Part shown: piece by piece, positions 1 through 8,292 of the stretch | Layout of the letters: each line of letters starts with the position of its first letter | Numbering within the stretch: the stretch's first letter is position 1 | Assembly: GCA_934757245.1 (NCBI GenBank) | Contig: CAKVLH010000003.1 | Location: 62,001 to 126,000, forward strand | From: an uncultured Candidatus Melainabacteria bacterium | Lineage (GTDB): Bacteria; Cyanobacteriota; Vampirovibrionia; Gastranaerophilales; Gastranaerophilaceae | Reading direction: 5' to 3' | DNA: 64,000 nt | Notes under the pieces: model-generated | Seen by the model: only the letters and a program-made list of their open reading frames with translations | Database searches by the model: none | Told to the model about the DNA's origin: nothing | Made by a program: the position numbers and the translations under genes

Positions 1-753
1 TTTCGCGAAATCCAAATCACCTTTTTTATAATAAGCATTTGCCAAATTAAAATAATAATCAGAATTTGAGCGTTCCTTTTTTATTGCACCAAGAAATGAC
101 GCAATCGCTGTCTGAAAATTTTCTCTATAAGTTTCAACAAGTCCAATAAAATTCAACTTCTCAGCTGTTAAATCCTTAAATTTATTAATAAAATCAAAAC
201 ATTTATCTTTTTGATTAAGTGCATAATATATTTGCCCTAAAAGAAGCAAAAAATCTTCATTGTTTTGATTCTCATCTTTAAACGGCAACAAAATATCAAG
301 CGCTTTTTGAAATTCTTTTTTGTAATAATAAGCTCTTGCGATTTCCATAACAACAACAAAATCGTTCGTATCTGCGTTATACTCAAAAATCTCGTCAAAT
401 TTATTTTGTTTAATCAAAAGTTTAAAAATTTCAGCCAGATCAATGCTAGAATGTGAAACGCAGTAGATATTTTTTGCAGTTTGTTCGGCTTCTTGCCAAG
501 CGTTTTTGCTGATAAAAATATTTTTTAAAAACTTCAAAGCCTCGATATGTGCAGGATTTTTCTCCAAAACGGTATCAATGTAGCTCAATGCTTTTTCTTC
601 ATTTCCTAGTTTGAGATATAAATCCGCAAGTTCCAGCAAAAGCTCTGTGCTTGTATTGTCAAGCTCTAATGCTTTATAAAAAACTTCAATTGCGTGTTTG
701 TAATGTCCTTTGCTTTTTAAGGCAAAGCCTTCTTGCAACAAATTTTTAATCAT
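1..753 (-). CDS. TPR-repeat protein (3' part beyond the window)
   Basis: An open frame of 251 codons runs from an ATG at 753 off the left edge with no stop, so the gene is truncated by the window and its C-terminus is not visible. The translation is helical and carries repeated tetratricopeptide signatures, for example a unit starting near residue 8 (KSKGHYKHAIEVFYKALEL) and the next near residue 40, and again near residue 220 (DYYFNLANAYYKKGDLDFA). No signal peptide is seen, so it is probably cytoplasmic and a protein-interaction scaffold. Its start overlaps the stop of the upstream DivIC-like gene by 8 bp, which implies translational coupling. The exact partner cannot be told. Confidence 0.8.
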   Translation of the reverse strand, partial: MIKNLLQEGFALKSKGHYKHAIEVFYKALELDNTSTELLLELADLYLKLGNEEKALSYIDTVLEKNPAHIEALKFLKNIFISKNAWQEAEQTAKNIYCVSHSSIDLAEIFKLLIKQNKFDEIFEYNADTNDFVVVMEIARAYYYKKEFQKALDILLPFKDENQNNEDFLLLLGQIYYALNQKDKCFDFINKFKDLTAEKLNFIGLVETYRENFQTAIASFLGAIKKERSNSDYYFNLANAYYKKGDLDFAK

Positions 754-1183
754 GTTTTCTTAATCCGATAATTTTCGGCTTTTCTTCTTTCTCTTCTTCT
801 TTTGGAGTATTAATAATTACTAAAACTTCGTCTTCACCTGACATTTTAAGATTATTTCTCGCAATGGCTTCCAAACCTGTAACATTTGAGAAGTTTTTGA
901 TATTGTCTTTCAATTGTTCATTTAAAGCCAACGCAGAATCACGAGTTTTAGTAATTTGAACGATTTTTGCCTTATAAGAAACGATTTTCGAAATATTCAG
1001 AATTGCGCTAATCGTAATTTGAATCAAACAAAGCAACAAAACAACAGTTAAAAAAGAATAGTAAAATCCGTTTACGGTCGAATTTGAACGGGGTCTGTTT
1101 TCGACAGTAACTCTTCCTGATTCTTTTTTAGTCTTATTTACGACCTTTTTGGGTCTTCTTTCTGCTTGCTTGTATCGTATCAT
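746..1183 (-). CDS. DivIC/FtsB-like septum formation initiator
   Basis: The 145-residue protein has a basic cytoplasmic N-terminus (1-38), one membrane helix (about 40-64), a short coiled coil (about 70-95) and the family-typical segment LEAIARNNLKMSGEDEVLVI near residues 104-123. That order matches the DivIC/FtsB family, single-pass proteins that form a complex with FtsL and FtsQ/DivIB at the division septum. The N-terminus is longer than in E. coli FtsB (103 aa) and more like DivIC of Gram-positives. It overlaps the downstream TPR gene. A promoter ending 6 bases before the ATG predicts a leaderless mRNA. Family assignment is firm; which orthologue it is cannot be settled. Confidence 0.8.
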   Translation of the reverse strand: MIRYKQAERRPKKVVNKTKKESGRVTVENRPRSNSTVNGFYYSFLTVVLLLCLIQITISAILNISKIVSYKAKIVQITKTRDSALALNEQLKDNIKNFSNVTGLEAIARNNLKMSGEDEVLVIINTPKEEEKEEKPKIIGLRKHD

Positions 1184-1189
1184 AAATCA

Positions 1190-1218
1190 ATTATATAAAA
1201 TTTTACTGTTAATTACAA
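1190..1218 (-). promoter_or_regulatory. Sigma-70-type promoter of the DivIC-like gene, leaderless layout
   Basis: On the minus strand TTGTAA (1213-1218), 17 bases, TATAAT (1190-1195), then 6 bases to the ATG at 1183. The predicted transcript starts at or within a base of the start codon and there is no Shine-Dalgarno site. The -35 box overlaps the stop codon of the upstream gene. Confidence 0.6.
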
Positions 1219-1926
1219 CTTAAAACCTGTTGAAAAATTAATTGCAGAGCTTTGTCTTCCGTTAGAATAATATGATTGAGCAACGCCCAATTCAAATTTC
1301 AATGATTCTGCGTATTTTTTTAATGCAGGTGTGTAAACTAAGGTTATTTCGTTTTTATTTTTTGGTCTGCTTACATAATTAGTAAACGAATTTTTTAACG
1401 TCAATTTATCAGTTATGTGCCATTCCGGAGTTATACGAACCGTACCATATTGCGTACCGACGTCTTGAGAAGATGATTGCCTAAATTTTGTATCTAAAGA
1501 AAAATACTTAGGAGAATCGTATCTTAGAAAAACACCGGTAGTAGATTCGATTTGAGAAAAAGAGATTTCTTCACCCCAAAGCGAACCATAAGTAACCCCT
1601 TTTCCGATTTGATCAGACAATGTTCCGCTGAGAGGAAGAATGTCTTTCAAATTATTTCTGCTTACTGACGCCCTTGCAAGGGCACTCCTGGGCGTGTTAG
1701 TGTTTGTTGTAATATTTAAGACACCGACTGGAAGCGTAAGTGAACGTTGTGGGATATTTACCTTTGGTTTGTCAACATTTTCGTCAAGATAAATCGTTTC
1801 CACAGGATTGTCATCGTATTCAACCTGTCCTTGTAGCTTGTATGTTTCCTTGATTCGCGCTTCTTCCGCAAAGGCCGGCGCAAGATTTAAAAACAATAAA
1901 GCTATAATAAAAAATCGTCTTAGCAT
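1213..1926 (-). CDS. Putative outer-membrane beta-barrel protein
   Basis: The 237-residue product starts with a clear signal peptide (basic MLRR, hydrophobic core, cleavage after AFA near residue 20). The second half alternates hydrophobic and polar residues in strands rich in Tyr, Phe, Thr and Ser, and it ends in FSTGFKL, similar to the terminal strand of barrel proteins. I therefore infer export to the outer membrane, but no named family is recognised. It lies upstream of the DivIC-like gene on the same strand, 29 bp away. It has its own promoter without a leader. Confidence 0.6.
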   Translation of the reverse strand: MLRRFFIIALLFLNLAPAFAEEARIKETYKLQGQVEYDDNPVETIYLDENVDKPKVNIPQRSLTLPVGVLNITTNTNTPRSALARASVSRNNLKDILPLSGTLSDQIGKGVTYGSLWGEEISFSQIESTTGVFLRYDSPKYFSLDTKFRQSSSQDVGTQYGTVRITPEWHITDKLTLKNSFTNYVSRPKNKNEITLVYTPALKKYAESLKFELGVAQSYYSNGRQSSAINFSTGFKL

Positions 1927-1932
1927 ATCAAT

Positions 1933-1961
1933 ATTTTAGTTTAAAGAAATATCTATTTCAA
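1933..1961 (-). promoter_or_regulatory. Sigma-70-type promoter of the outer-membrane gene, leaderless layout
   Basis: On the minus strand TTGAAA (1956-1961), 17 bases, TAAAAT (1933-1938), then 6 bases to the ATG at 1926. No Shine-Dalgarno site is present. Confidence 0.55.
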
Positions 1962-2022
1962 TAATTTTAGTTCAAAAATTTTTATAATTTTATTACCGGT
2001 TTTAAACCAGATTAGCATTATT

Positions 2023-2050
2023 TTTACATAAAATCTTTTTTGTGTATAAT
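2023..2050 (+). promoter_or_regulatory. Sigma-70-type promoter of the symporter gene
   Basis: TTTACA (2023-2028), 16 bases, TATAAT (2045-2050). This gives a leader of about 53 bases. The leader holds a second good Shine-Dalgarno site (AAGGAG, 2059-2064) that opens a six-codon frame TTG...TAA at 2069-2089 ahead of the real gene. Confidence 0.6.
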
Positions 2051-2109
2051 TGAGTATTAAGGAGCGAATTGGAATTTCGTAACGCGTAAAAGATATAAAG
2101 GAAAAGATT

Positions 2110-3435
2110 TTGAAGCAATCACGATTAACTATAGCGATTTTTGTAGCACTAATTTTAGGTGTTTTTGTTGGCTGGTTATTTCCGGCATTTGCAATTAAAC
2201 TTCATGTATTAGCAGAAATTTTCCTAAGAATGATAAAAATGATTATTGCCCCTTTGCTTTTTGCAACACTTGTTGTTGGTATTGCAGGGCATGGTGATGT
2301 AAAAAGTCTTGGTCGTTTGGGAATCAAAACGATTGCATATTTCGAAGTTGTAACAATATTAGCTTTATTTATCGGTCTGGGATTTGCAAACCTATTTAAA
2401 CCTGGTGTAGGAATGGAACATATTGCAACAGCGCAAACAGGCTTGAATCGTATTGTTCAAATGGCTTCTACAACACAGCACAACTCTTTTGGGGAATTGC
2501 TGTTAAGTCTTTGTCCTACAAGTATTTTCCAAGCAATGGCAGAAGGCAATCTTTTACAAATTGTAGTTTTCTGTATATTCTTTGCCTTGGCTGTTTGTGC
2601 TGCGGGTAAAAAAGCTCAACCGGTAATTGATATTTTAAATTCAGTTGCATCTGTAATGTTTAAGTTTACTGAATATGTAATGTTCTTCGCTCCGGTGGGT
2701 ATATTTGGAGCAATTGCATATACAGTGGGTTCAAATGGGATTACGATATTACTAAATTATGGAAAGATAATTTTGTCTTTATATGTAGCACTAATAGTTT
2801 TTGTTGCATTAGTTCTTGTAATTGCCTGCAAAATTGTAAAAATTTCGGTAAGAGGTTTGGTGAAAGCAATTCAAGAGCCGGCTTTATTATCATTTACAAC
2901 GGCTAGTTCAGAAGCGGCTTTGCCAAAAGCAATGTCTATTATGGAAAAATTCGGCGTCCCAAAATCAATTGTCGGTTTTGTAATGCCAACAGGCTACACT
3001 TTTAATCTTGATGGTTCTACGTTGTATTTAGCAATGGCGGTTTTATTCTCAACTCAATTAGTTGGAATTAATATGACAATTGAACAGCAATTGGTTGTTA
3101 TGTTTGCACTTATGCTTACAAGCAAAGGTGTTGCAGGTGTTCCAAGAGCATCAATTATTGTTCTTGCAGGAACATTGACGAGTTTTAATATCCCAATTGT
3201 AGGCGTTGCTGTTCTTCTAGGTATTGACCAAATTTTAGATATGGGAAGAACAACTGTTAACTTGATAGGAAATTGTGTTGCGACGGTTGTTATTGCACGT
3301 TGGGAAAATGCATTTGATTATAATAAAATGGCAGAATTTATAAAGATGAAAAATCTAAAAACCAATACACTTACTAAAATTAAGCATGATGTAAGTTTTC
3401 AAAAAGACTTTACCGGTGAAAAAGTTGAAGTTTAG
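2110..3435 (+). CDS. Dicarboxylate/amino acid:cation symporter (DAACS, GltP/DctA type)
   Basis: The protein has 441 residues, the usual length for SLC1/DAACS transporters, with eight membrane helices and two re-entrant loops. Diagnostic motifs are present: the serine-rich loop TASSEAALPKAM in hairpin 1, NLDGSTLYLAMAVLF in helix 7, SKGVAGVPRAS in hairpin 2, and the helix 8 segment GRTTVNLIGNCVA. Such carriers couple uptake of glutamate, aspartate or C4-dicarboxylates to Na+ or H+ in the inner membrane. The start is a TTG at 2110, chosen because AAAGGA lies 7 bases upstream; the next in-frame ATG would remove the first helix. Substrate cannot be read from the sequence. It stands alone on the plus strand. 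Confidence 0.92.
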   Translation: MKQSRLTIAIFVALILGVFVGWLFPAFAIKLHVLAEIFLRMIKMIIAPLLFATLVVGIAGHGDVKSLGRLGIKTIAYFEVVTILALFIGLGFANLFKPGVGMEHIATAQTGLNRIVQMASTTQHNSFGELLLSLCPTSIFQAMAEGNLLQIVVFCIFFALAVCAAGKKAQPVIDILNSVASVMFKFTEYVMFFAPVGIFGAIAYTVGSNGITILLNYGKIILSLYVALIVFVALVLVIACKIVKISVRGLVKAIQEPALLSFTTASSEAALPKAMSIMEKFGVPKSIVGFVMPTGYTFNLDGSTLYLAMAVLFSTQLVGINMTIEQQLVVMFALMLTSKGVAGVPRASIIVLAGTLTSFNIPIVGVAVLLGIDQILDMGRTTVNLIGNCVATVVIARWENAFDYNKMAEFIKMKNLKTNTLTKIKHDVSFQKDFTGEKVEV

Positions 3436-3451
3436 TTTTTGATAATTTTAT

Positions 3452-5656
3452 CTACAAAATATCAAGCGGATCAACGTCAATTGCAAGTTTTATATCTTTA
3501 GGAAGTGTAATTTTGCTCAAGAATTTTGACACAAAATCGTGTCCTTTTTGGGATAATTTGTTTTTAATCAAAATTTGAAATCTGTAGTAACCGTTTAATT
3601 TCTCGATTACACAAGGAGTTGGGCCTAATGTTTCTAAGTATTCGCCAAAACCAAACTTTTCAGTCATTGTCGTTAATCTTAGTGCAATTTCCATTGCTGA
3701 TTTTTCAGCCCTAAAATTGTTCTGAGAAGATAAAATTAATCGAATAATCTGGCTAAACGGTGGATAGTCAAATTCTTGTCTTGCTTTGATTTCAGTTTCG
3801 AAAAATTTTTCATAATCTTGTGCTTTAGCCGTTTGAAATGCATAATAATCAGGATTATATGTTTGGAATAAAACTTTACCCTTAAATTCTCCTCTTCCGG
3901 CGCGTCCTGCAACCTGTGTGAGTAATTGAAACCCACGTTCGGAAGCTCTAAAGTCCGGAATATTAAATCCTGAATCTGCGCTCAATACTCCCACTAACGT
4001 AACGTTTGGATTATCAAGACCTTTTGCAATCATTTGCGTTCCGACTAAAATATCTATTTCGCCGTTTTGAAATTTATTTAAAAGCTCTATATGTGCATTT
4101 TTTCTTGTTAAAATGTCGCTGTCAATTCTTTCAACTCGCGCGTAAGGATAAAGCTCTTTAATCAAAGTTTCGATTTTCTGTGTTCCGACGCCGGAGGTAG
4201 ACAACGCATCGCTACCGCATTGCGGACAATAATCAGGAAAACTCATTTCTCTATTGCAATAATGGCATTTCAGTTTCTTTACGCTAGTGTGCCAAATCAT
4301 TGGAATAGAACAATCCGGACACTCTATAACCGTTCCGCAAGCTTTACATTGAGTATAAGTCGAATATCCGCGTCTGTTCATTAACAAAATAACTTGTTGG
4401 TTACGCTCAAGAGTTTCTGTTATTTCTGTTTGCAATGGTTTAGATATAATACCGCGATAAGACGCTTTACCATATTCTTGCATATTAATAACTTGTGGTT
4501 TCGCAAGTGGTGAATTGTTGAAACGTTTTCGCATTTCAAACAAATTATTATTGTTCGTCGCGTAATAATAAGTCGAAATATCTGGAGTCGCAGAACCTAG
4601 AAGTAGTGGCGCTTGGTGGAATTGTGCAAGTCGTCTGGCTACAATTCTTGCATCATACCTTGGTGCCGGATTTGTTTGTTTATAAGCACTTTCGTGTTCT
4701 TCGTCAATAATAATCAGACCGATATTTTGTAGAGGTGCAAAAACCGCTGAACGAGCACCCGCAAGAATTTTAATATCGTTTTTATAAAGCCTTTGCCAAA
4801 CGTCATATTTTTCACCTTCCGAAATGCTACTATGCCAAATCGCAACATCTCGAATTCCGAATTTGCGCGCAAGTCGCTTTGTAAGTTGAGACGCCAAGGC
4901 TATTTCAGGAGCTAAAAATAAAACATTTCTACCGGAATCAATTACATCTTTGATTAGCTTAAAATAAACTTCGGTTTTGCCGGAAGCGGTAACGCCATGT
5001 AATAAAATCGGGTTTGGTGATTTCATTTTAGCTTTTATGCCTTCGTAGGCAGTAACTTGTTCACCAGAAAGTTCGTAAAGCGGTTCTGTTTCTACGTTTT
5101 TGAAAATTGCAAGCGGATTTCTGTAAATATATTCTTGCTCAATTTTTATGCAACCGAGTTCCGCAAGTTTTTTCATCGTTGTGCGCGTAGTTTTGGCAAT
5201 TTCTTCAAATTCTATTAAAGAACATTTACCGCGCTCTTTTAATAATACAAGAATTTCTTTTTGTCTTTTTGTAAGTCCTTCAGCTTCATCGTTAATAAAA
5301 GCAACAGAAAGCTCTATTTTTGCGTTTTTTTCTATTAATTTCATTGGAAGTGCTGCATTTAAAACAGTTACGAAATCAGTACAATAATAATTCGCCACCC
5401 ATTCTAAAAGTTTTAAGTATTTTAAAGAAAAAAGAGGAGTTGGGTCAATGATTTTATTTATTTTTTTTGCGCGAAAATCCCCCGGAAGATAATCTGAAAA
5501 ACCGACAATGAACGCGTTAATCAAACCTTGTCTGCCAAAAGGCACAAGAACAGCTTGCCCGATTTGGATGATTGTTTTCATCTCATCAGGAATCAAATAA
5601 CTAAAAGTCTTAACACCAAGTCCTTTTATATTTACTAAAACCAATGCGTATTTCAT
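3452..5656 (-). CDS. priA: Primosomal protein N', replication restart helicase PriA
   Basis: The 734-residue protein has the PriA layout: an N-terminal DNA-binding domain and winged helix (1-180), a superfamily 2 helicase core with Walker A GVTASGKT (221-228) and a DEEH box (318-321), then a zinc-binding insert with four CxxC pairs (about 445-485, CKACG, CPDC, CHYC, CPQC), and helicase motifs V and VI (DILVGTQMIAKGLD, QVAGRAGR). PriA reloads the replicative helicase at stalled forks. All catalytic and zinc residues seen are intact. It faces the symporter gene tail to tail, 16 bp apart. Its promoter lacks a leader. Confidence 0.96.
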   Translation of the reverse strand: MKYALVLVNIKGLGVKTFSYLIPDEMKTIIQIGQAVLVPFGRQGLINAFIVGFSDYLPGDFRAKKINKIIDPTPLFSLKYLKLLEWVANYYCTDFVTVLNAALPMKLIEKNAKIELSVAFINDEAEGLTKRQKEILVLLKERGKCSLIEFEEIAKTTRTTMKKLAELGCIKIEQEYIYRNPLAIFKNVETEPLYELSGEQVTAYEGIKAKMKSPNPILLHGVTASGKTEVYFKLIKDVIDSGRNVLFLAPEIALASQLTKRLARKFGIRDVAIWHSSISEGEKYDVWQRLYKNDIKILAGARSAVFAPLQNIGLIIIDEEHESAYKQTNPAPRYDARIVARRLAQFHQAPLLLGSATPDISTYYYATNNNNLFEMRKRFNNSPLAKPQVINMQEYGKASYRGIISKPLQTEITETLERNQQVILLMNRRGYSTYTQCKACGTVIECPDCSIPMIWHTSVKKLKCHYCNREMSFPDYCPQCGSDALSTSGVGTQKIETLIKELYPYARVERIDSDILTRKNAHIELLNKFQNGEIDILVGTQMIAKGLDNPNVTLVGVLSADSGFNIPDFRASERGFQLLTQVAGRAGRGEFKGKVLFQTYNPDYYAFQTAKAQDYEKFFETEIKARQEFDYPPFSQIIRLILSSQNNFRAEKSAMEIALRLTTMTEKFGFGEYLETLGPTPCVIEKLNGYYRFQILIKNKLSQKGHDFVSKFLSKITLPKDIKLAIDVDPLDIL

Positions 5657-5663
5657 AAAAACA

Positions 5664-5693
5664 ATTATACCTTAATGGCATAAATTTTTGCAC
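5664..5693 (-). promoter_or_regulatory. Promoter of priA, leaderless layout
   Basis: On the minus strand TATAAT (5664-5669) lies 7 bases before the ATG, with GTGCAA (5688-5693) 18 bases further upstream as a weak -35 box. No ribosome binding site fits between. Confidence 0.5.
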
Positions 5694-5767
5694 CATTATT
5701 TTTTTATATTTCAATAACATGTTCATTTAATGCAGGTGTGATTAGTGCCGTATTTTAATTATTGAAT

Positions 5768-5796
5768 TTGATAAAATTAACTGTTTTTCATATAAT
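5768..5796 (+). promoter_or_regulatory. Sigma-70-type promoter of the TPR gene, leaderless layout
   Basis: TTGATA (5768-5773), 17 bases, TATAAT (5791-5796), then 6 bases to the ATG at 5803. The only AGG is directly next to the ATG, too close to act as a ribosome binding site. Confidence 0.6.
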
Positions 5797-5802
5797 TTAG
5801 GT

Positions 5803-6369
5803 ATGAAAAGATTTATTGTACTAGCTTTATTGTTATCAACATCTGTTTGTTTCGCGAATGAAGAATTGTCGAAGCAAGCCACAGCTTTTTATAGCGACAA
5901 CAACTATCAAAAGACAATGGATTTGATTTTGCAAATTGGAGAAAATGAGCGTTCTGCACAGGATTGGCTACTTTTAGGCAATGTGCTGGAAGATAAAGGT
6001 GAAAAAGACAATGCAAATTTTATGTACCAAAAAGCAATTCTGGTAAATCATAAGTTCTATAAAGCATATTTTAATCTTGCAAATAATTATGCAGAAAACA
6101 ACCAATACAATATGGCAATTGCCAATTATAAAAAAGCTGCGTCTTATAACAAAGAAAACTCTTATATTTTTTACAATATGGCTTGTGCATATATGAAAAT
6201 GGGAGATTTAAAAAAAGCAAAAACTAATCTGAATAAAGCAATTATGCTTAAATCAGATGTGCCGGAATTCCATTATAATTTAGCTTATGTTTATAAACAA
6301 CTAAACAAACAAAAACTTGCTCAAACATATTTGGATAACTATAATAAGCTTACAAACGGAGTGCAATGA
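5803..6369 (+). CDS. Exported TPR-repeat protein
   Basis: The 188-residue product starts with a signal peptide (MKRF, hydrophobic stretch, SVCFA, cleavage near residue 19; a Cys at 17 leaves a lipoprotein possible but the box is poor). After it come four tetratricopeptide units between about 22 and 182, including the motifs WLLLGNVLEDKGEKDNANF, AYFNLANNYAENNQYNMA and EFHYNLAYVYKQLNKQKLA. It is likely a periplasmic scaffold. Genes on both sides lie on the minus strand, so it is a single-gene unit with its own leaderless promoter. The exact role is unknown. Confidence 0.75.
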   Translation: MKRFIVLALLLSTSVCFANEELSKQATAFYSDNNYQKTMDLILQIGENERSAQDWLLLGNVLEDKGEKDNANFMYQKAILVNHKFYKAYFNLANNYAENNQYNMAIANYKKAASYNKENSYIFYNMACAYMKMGDLKKAKTNLNKAIMLKSDVPEFHYNLAYVYKQLNKQKLAQTYLDNYNKLTNGVQ

Positions 6370-6372
6370 AGT

Positions 6373-6540
6373 TTATCTAGGGAAAATCGTTTTTATAAAT
6401 TTGTTTCCAACTTTATAGAAACCTTGTTCTTCATAGCTAAGGTCTACGTTTGTATGATTTGCTACATTTTTTGTTTGTTTTATAGAAGGTTTAATAACCT
6501 TTCGAATAGGCATAGCAGAAATAGGGTTAATTTTTGGCAT
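6373..6540 (-). CDS. Unrecognised 55-aa protein
   Basis: A 56-codon frame starts at ATG 6540 with AAAGGA 9 bases upstream and ends with TAA at 6373. The product is basic and begins MPKINPISAMPIRKV; the INPI element is also seen at the start of the AAA ATPase at 31563. No membrane segment or domain is recognised. The evidence that it is real is the good ribosome binding site and an upstream block resembling the GCAATT-N14-TACTTTATATATA promoter. It may be a short accessory protein. Confidence 0.5.
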   Translation of the reverse strand: MPKINPISAMPIRKVIKPSIKQTKNVANHTNVDLSYEEQGFYKVGNKFIKTIFPR

Positions 6541-6557
6541 AGTGTAAATTCCTTTCG

Positions 6558-6590
6558 TTTATATAAAAACCCTCTAAAAAATAAATTTGC
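6558..6590 (-). promoter_or_regulatory. Degenerate copy of the GCAATT-N14-TATA promoter block
   Basis: On the minus strand GCAAAT (6585-6590), exactly 14 bases, then GTTTTTATATAAA (6558-6570), which shares TTTATATA with the other copies. The upstream AAGTTTTGT box is absent here. It lies 17 bases before the ATG of the 55-aa gene. Confidence 0.4.
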
Positions 6591-6604
6591 TACTTAAATA
6601 TTTT

Positions 6605-6997
6605 TTATTCTTCCGGAATGTCAAGTTCTACGTCATCAACATCTTCTTCTTTTTTGATGATATCAATCACGTTTTTTGCCATTTCTTTTGCAATAACACT
6701 TCTGGTTGAAGCAGGGCAATTCTGAAGCAAACTTATAGCTGTTCTAAGAGTACCGTCCAAGTCATACCAACGACCATGCTTAGACTCATCCATCATATCT
6801 TCTGTTGCAGAAACAATGTCTTCTACAGATTCATATTCAGTGCTGGAAAGATGATGTTCTGTAATGATTTTAATAAGGTTTAGAGCTACCTTAATTTGAG
6901 TTTCATCATCAGATTCTTCTAGGGTTTTCATCGCAGAAGATAAAACAGGGTCTTTGTCATACCAACGTCTCGCGTTTGTTGTAAATTCTTCCTTCAT
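6605..6997 (-). CDS. Unrecognised acidic protein with an internal duplication
   Basis: The 130-residue acidic product holds two copies of one helical module: RWYDKDPVLSSAMKTLEE (11-28) and RWYDLDGTLRTAISLLQN (76-93), each followed by a helix of about 20 residues. I do not recognise the family. No signal peptide or membrane segment is present, so it is likely cytoplasmic. The ATG at 6997 is preceded by a strong GGAGG and a near-consensus promoter, which suggests good expression. It stands between two unrecognised small genes. Confidence 0.7.
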   Translation of the reverse strand: MKEEFTTNARRWYDKDPVLSSAMKTLEESDDETQIKVALNLIKIITEHHLSSTEYESVEDIVSATEDMMDESKHGRWYDLDGTLRTAISLLQNCPASTRSVIAKEMAKNVIDIIKKEEDVDDVELDIPEE

Positions 6998-7028
6998 AAA
7001 AACCTCCTTCTAACACTATCACAAGACG

Positions 7029-7057
7029 ATTATACTATAGATTTTGTGATTTGTAAA
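7029..7057 (-). promoter_or_regulatory. Sigma-70-type promoter of the duplicated-module gene
   Basis: On the minus strand TTTACA (7052-7057), 17 bases, TATAAT (7029-7034). The leader is about 25 bases and contains GGAGG. It serves as a contrast to the unusual promoter blocks nearby. Confidence 0.65.
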
Positions 7058-7128
7058 ATGAATTTCAAAATCGCGTCTTGCTCACTCCCTCTCTTTGCCT
7101 GACGGCAGTGTTTGATAGTAGAAAATTT

Positions 7129-7257
7129 CACCTCACCCTAGCCCTCTCCTGTAAGGCGAGGGGAGACGCTTAAGATTTTCAATTTTAAGTTGAAATTCTT
7201 AATATTAACGAGCCTTGGTCATTCCCTCTCCTTACAGGAGAGGGCTAGGGTGAGGTG
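7129..7257. repeat. Perfect 28-bp inverted repeat of the GGAGAGGG family
   Basis: Positions 7129-7156 (CACCTCACCCTAGCCCTCTC...) recur perfectly inverted at 7230-7257, with a 73-bp AT-rich centre. It fills the 287-bp gap between 6997 and 7284. The arms are GC-rich in an AT-rich genome. Arms of the same type recur at 31082-31116 and 31151-31187. Confidence 0.85.
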
Positions 7258-7283
7258 TTTTTAGGTCTAAAAGCCTCAAAGCC

Positions 7284-8189
7284 TTAGCTTGCATTAACAA
7301 TCGTATTATAAAGAGCGCGTTTTCTTAAAGAAATCGGCAAAGTTCTAATTTCTATACTTCTATCAATTAATCCCATTGCATTATTTGAAACAGCGTCTTC
7401 AATTCTGTTAGTTGTATTTGCAGGATTTCTTAGTAAGTTTGATATAATTAAATCTAAATCGTCTTCAGATGTATAAGGTCTTTTTAGCATTATATTGTCC
7501 GCATAACTCTTATCATTCACAGAGCAACTATGACCATTTACTGTAATTTTAGAGCAAATATAACCACAGTCTGCAAAATGATTTTCTACCTTTATGATAT
7601 TATTCATTTTATCAGTTATTGTGTAAGATATCAACTCATTTTTTTCGCTAATCTTATCAACCTTGATTTTTTGTGAAGCATCTTCATACTCAACAACTCT
7701 ATCAAGAATGTCGTATTGATATTTTTGTTTTGTAATCACTTCATTATTAATACTAATATTACGTTCTACAATTCGACCAAATGAATCATATCTATAACCA
7801 ACCAAAATATCCTTATTTTTAGTTTTTTTATGAATTCTGTTTATTTTGTTGTTTTGATTATATTCGTATTCGTACTGGCATAAAATCCTGCCATCACTTT
7901 TCATAATGCTCTTTGATATAAGTAAATCGTCTTTATATTCGCCTGTAGAATATAAATGTCCTTGTCTATACTGATTAATAGTACAAATTCTTGAGCCGGA
8001 ATAAAATTCCGTTTTAATTAAGTCTTTATCGTCAGTATAATAACTTACTGAAATTACTCGACCAAAAGAATCTCGATGAACTTCTGTATGGGATGAAGGG
8101 CTAACATCTGCATAGTTATCGTCGTTATTTATTAGTAAATAATTTTTTAATTCCTGTGGAATAGCAAAACATTGATTAAATTTTGTCAT
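7284..8189 (-). CDS. YD/RHS-repeat-like protein
   Basis: The 301-residue product contains several YD-type units in the middle, such as YRYDSFGRIVERNIS (near 134) and YQYDILDRVVEYED (near 160), with weaker ones before (DSFGRVISVSYYTDDKDLIK). Such repeats form beta-sheet shells in RHS and teneurin proteins, but here there are only a few, with no toxin domain and no signal peptide. The last 100 residues are not recognised. It is preceded by a clear copy of the GCAATT-N14 promoter block and follows the orphan response regulator on the same strand. Function is unknown. Confidence 0.65.
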   Translation of the reverse strand: MTKFNQCFAIPQELKNYLLINNDDNYADVSPSSHTEVHRDSFGRVISVSYYTDDKDLIKTEFYSGSRICTINQYRQGHLYSTGEYKDDLLISKSIMKSDGRILCQYEYEYNQNNKINRIHKKTKNKDILVGYRYDSFGRIVERNISINNEVITKQKYQYDILDRVVEYEDASQKIKVDKISEKNELISYTITDKMNNIIKVENHFADCGYICSKITVNGHSCSVNDKSYADNIMLKRPYTSEDDLDLIISNLLRNPANTTNRIEDAVSNNAMGLIDRSIEIRTLPISLRKRALYNTIVNAS

Positions 8190-8230
8190 TGGAACTCCAA
8201 TCTTAGAAATATTCGGTTTTACTCTCCTTA

Positions 8231-8292
8231 TATATATAAAGTATTTAAAAGATAAATAATTGCCTCTCTTGATTGGATATTGTTACAAAACT
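8231..8292 (-). promoter_or_regulatory. GCAATT-N14-TACTTTATATATA promoter block with upstream box
   Basis: On the minus strand AGTTTTGT (8285-8292), 21 bases, GCAATT (8258-8263), 14 bases, TACTTTATATATA (8231-8243). If TTTATA is the -10 box, the distance to GCAATT is 17, the normal sigma-70 spacing. The upstream box overlaps the end of the response regulator gene. Confidence 0.7.

Noticed and set aside
5148..5387. Open frame of 79 codons opposite priA
   Set aside because: It is the antisense shadow of a well-supported gene, with no start signals.
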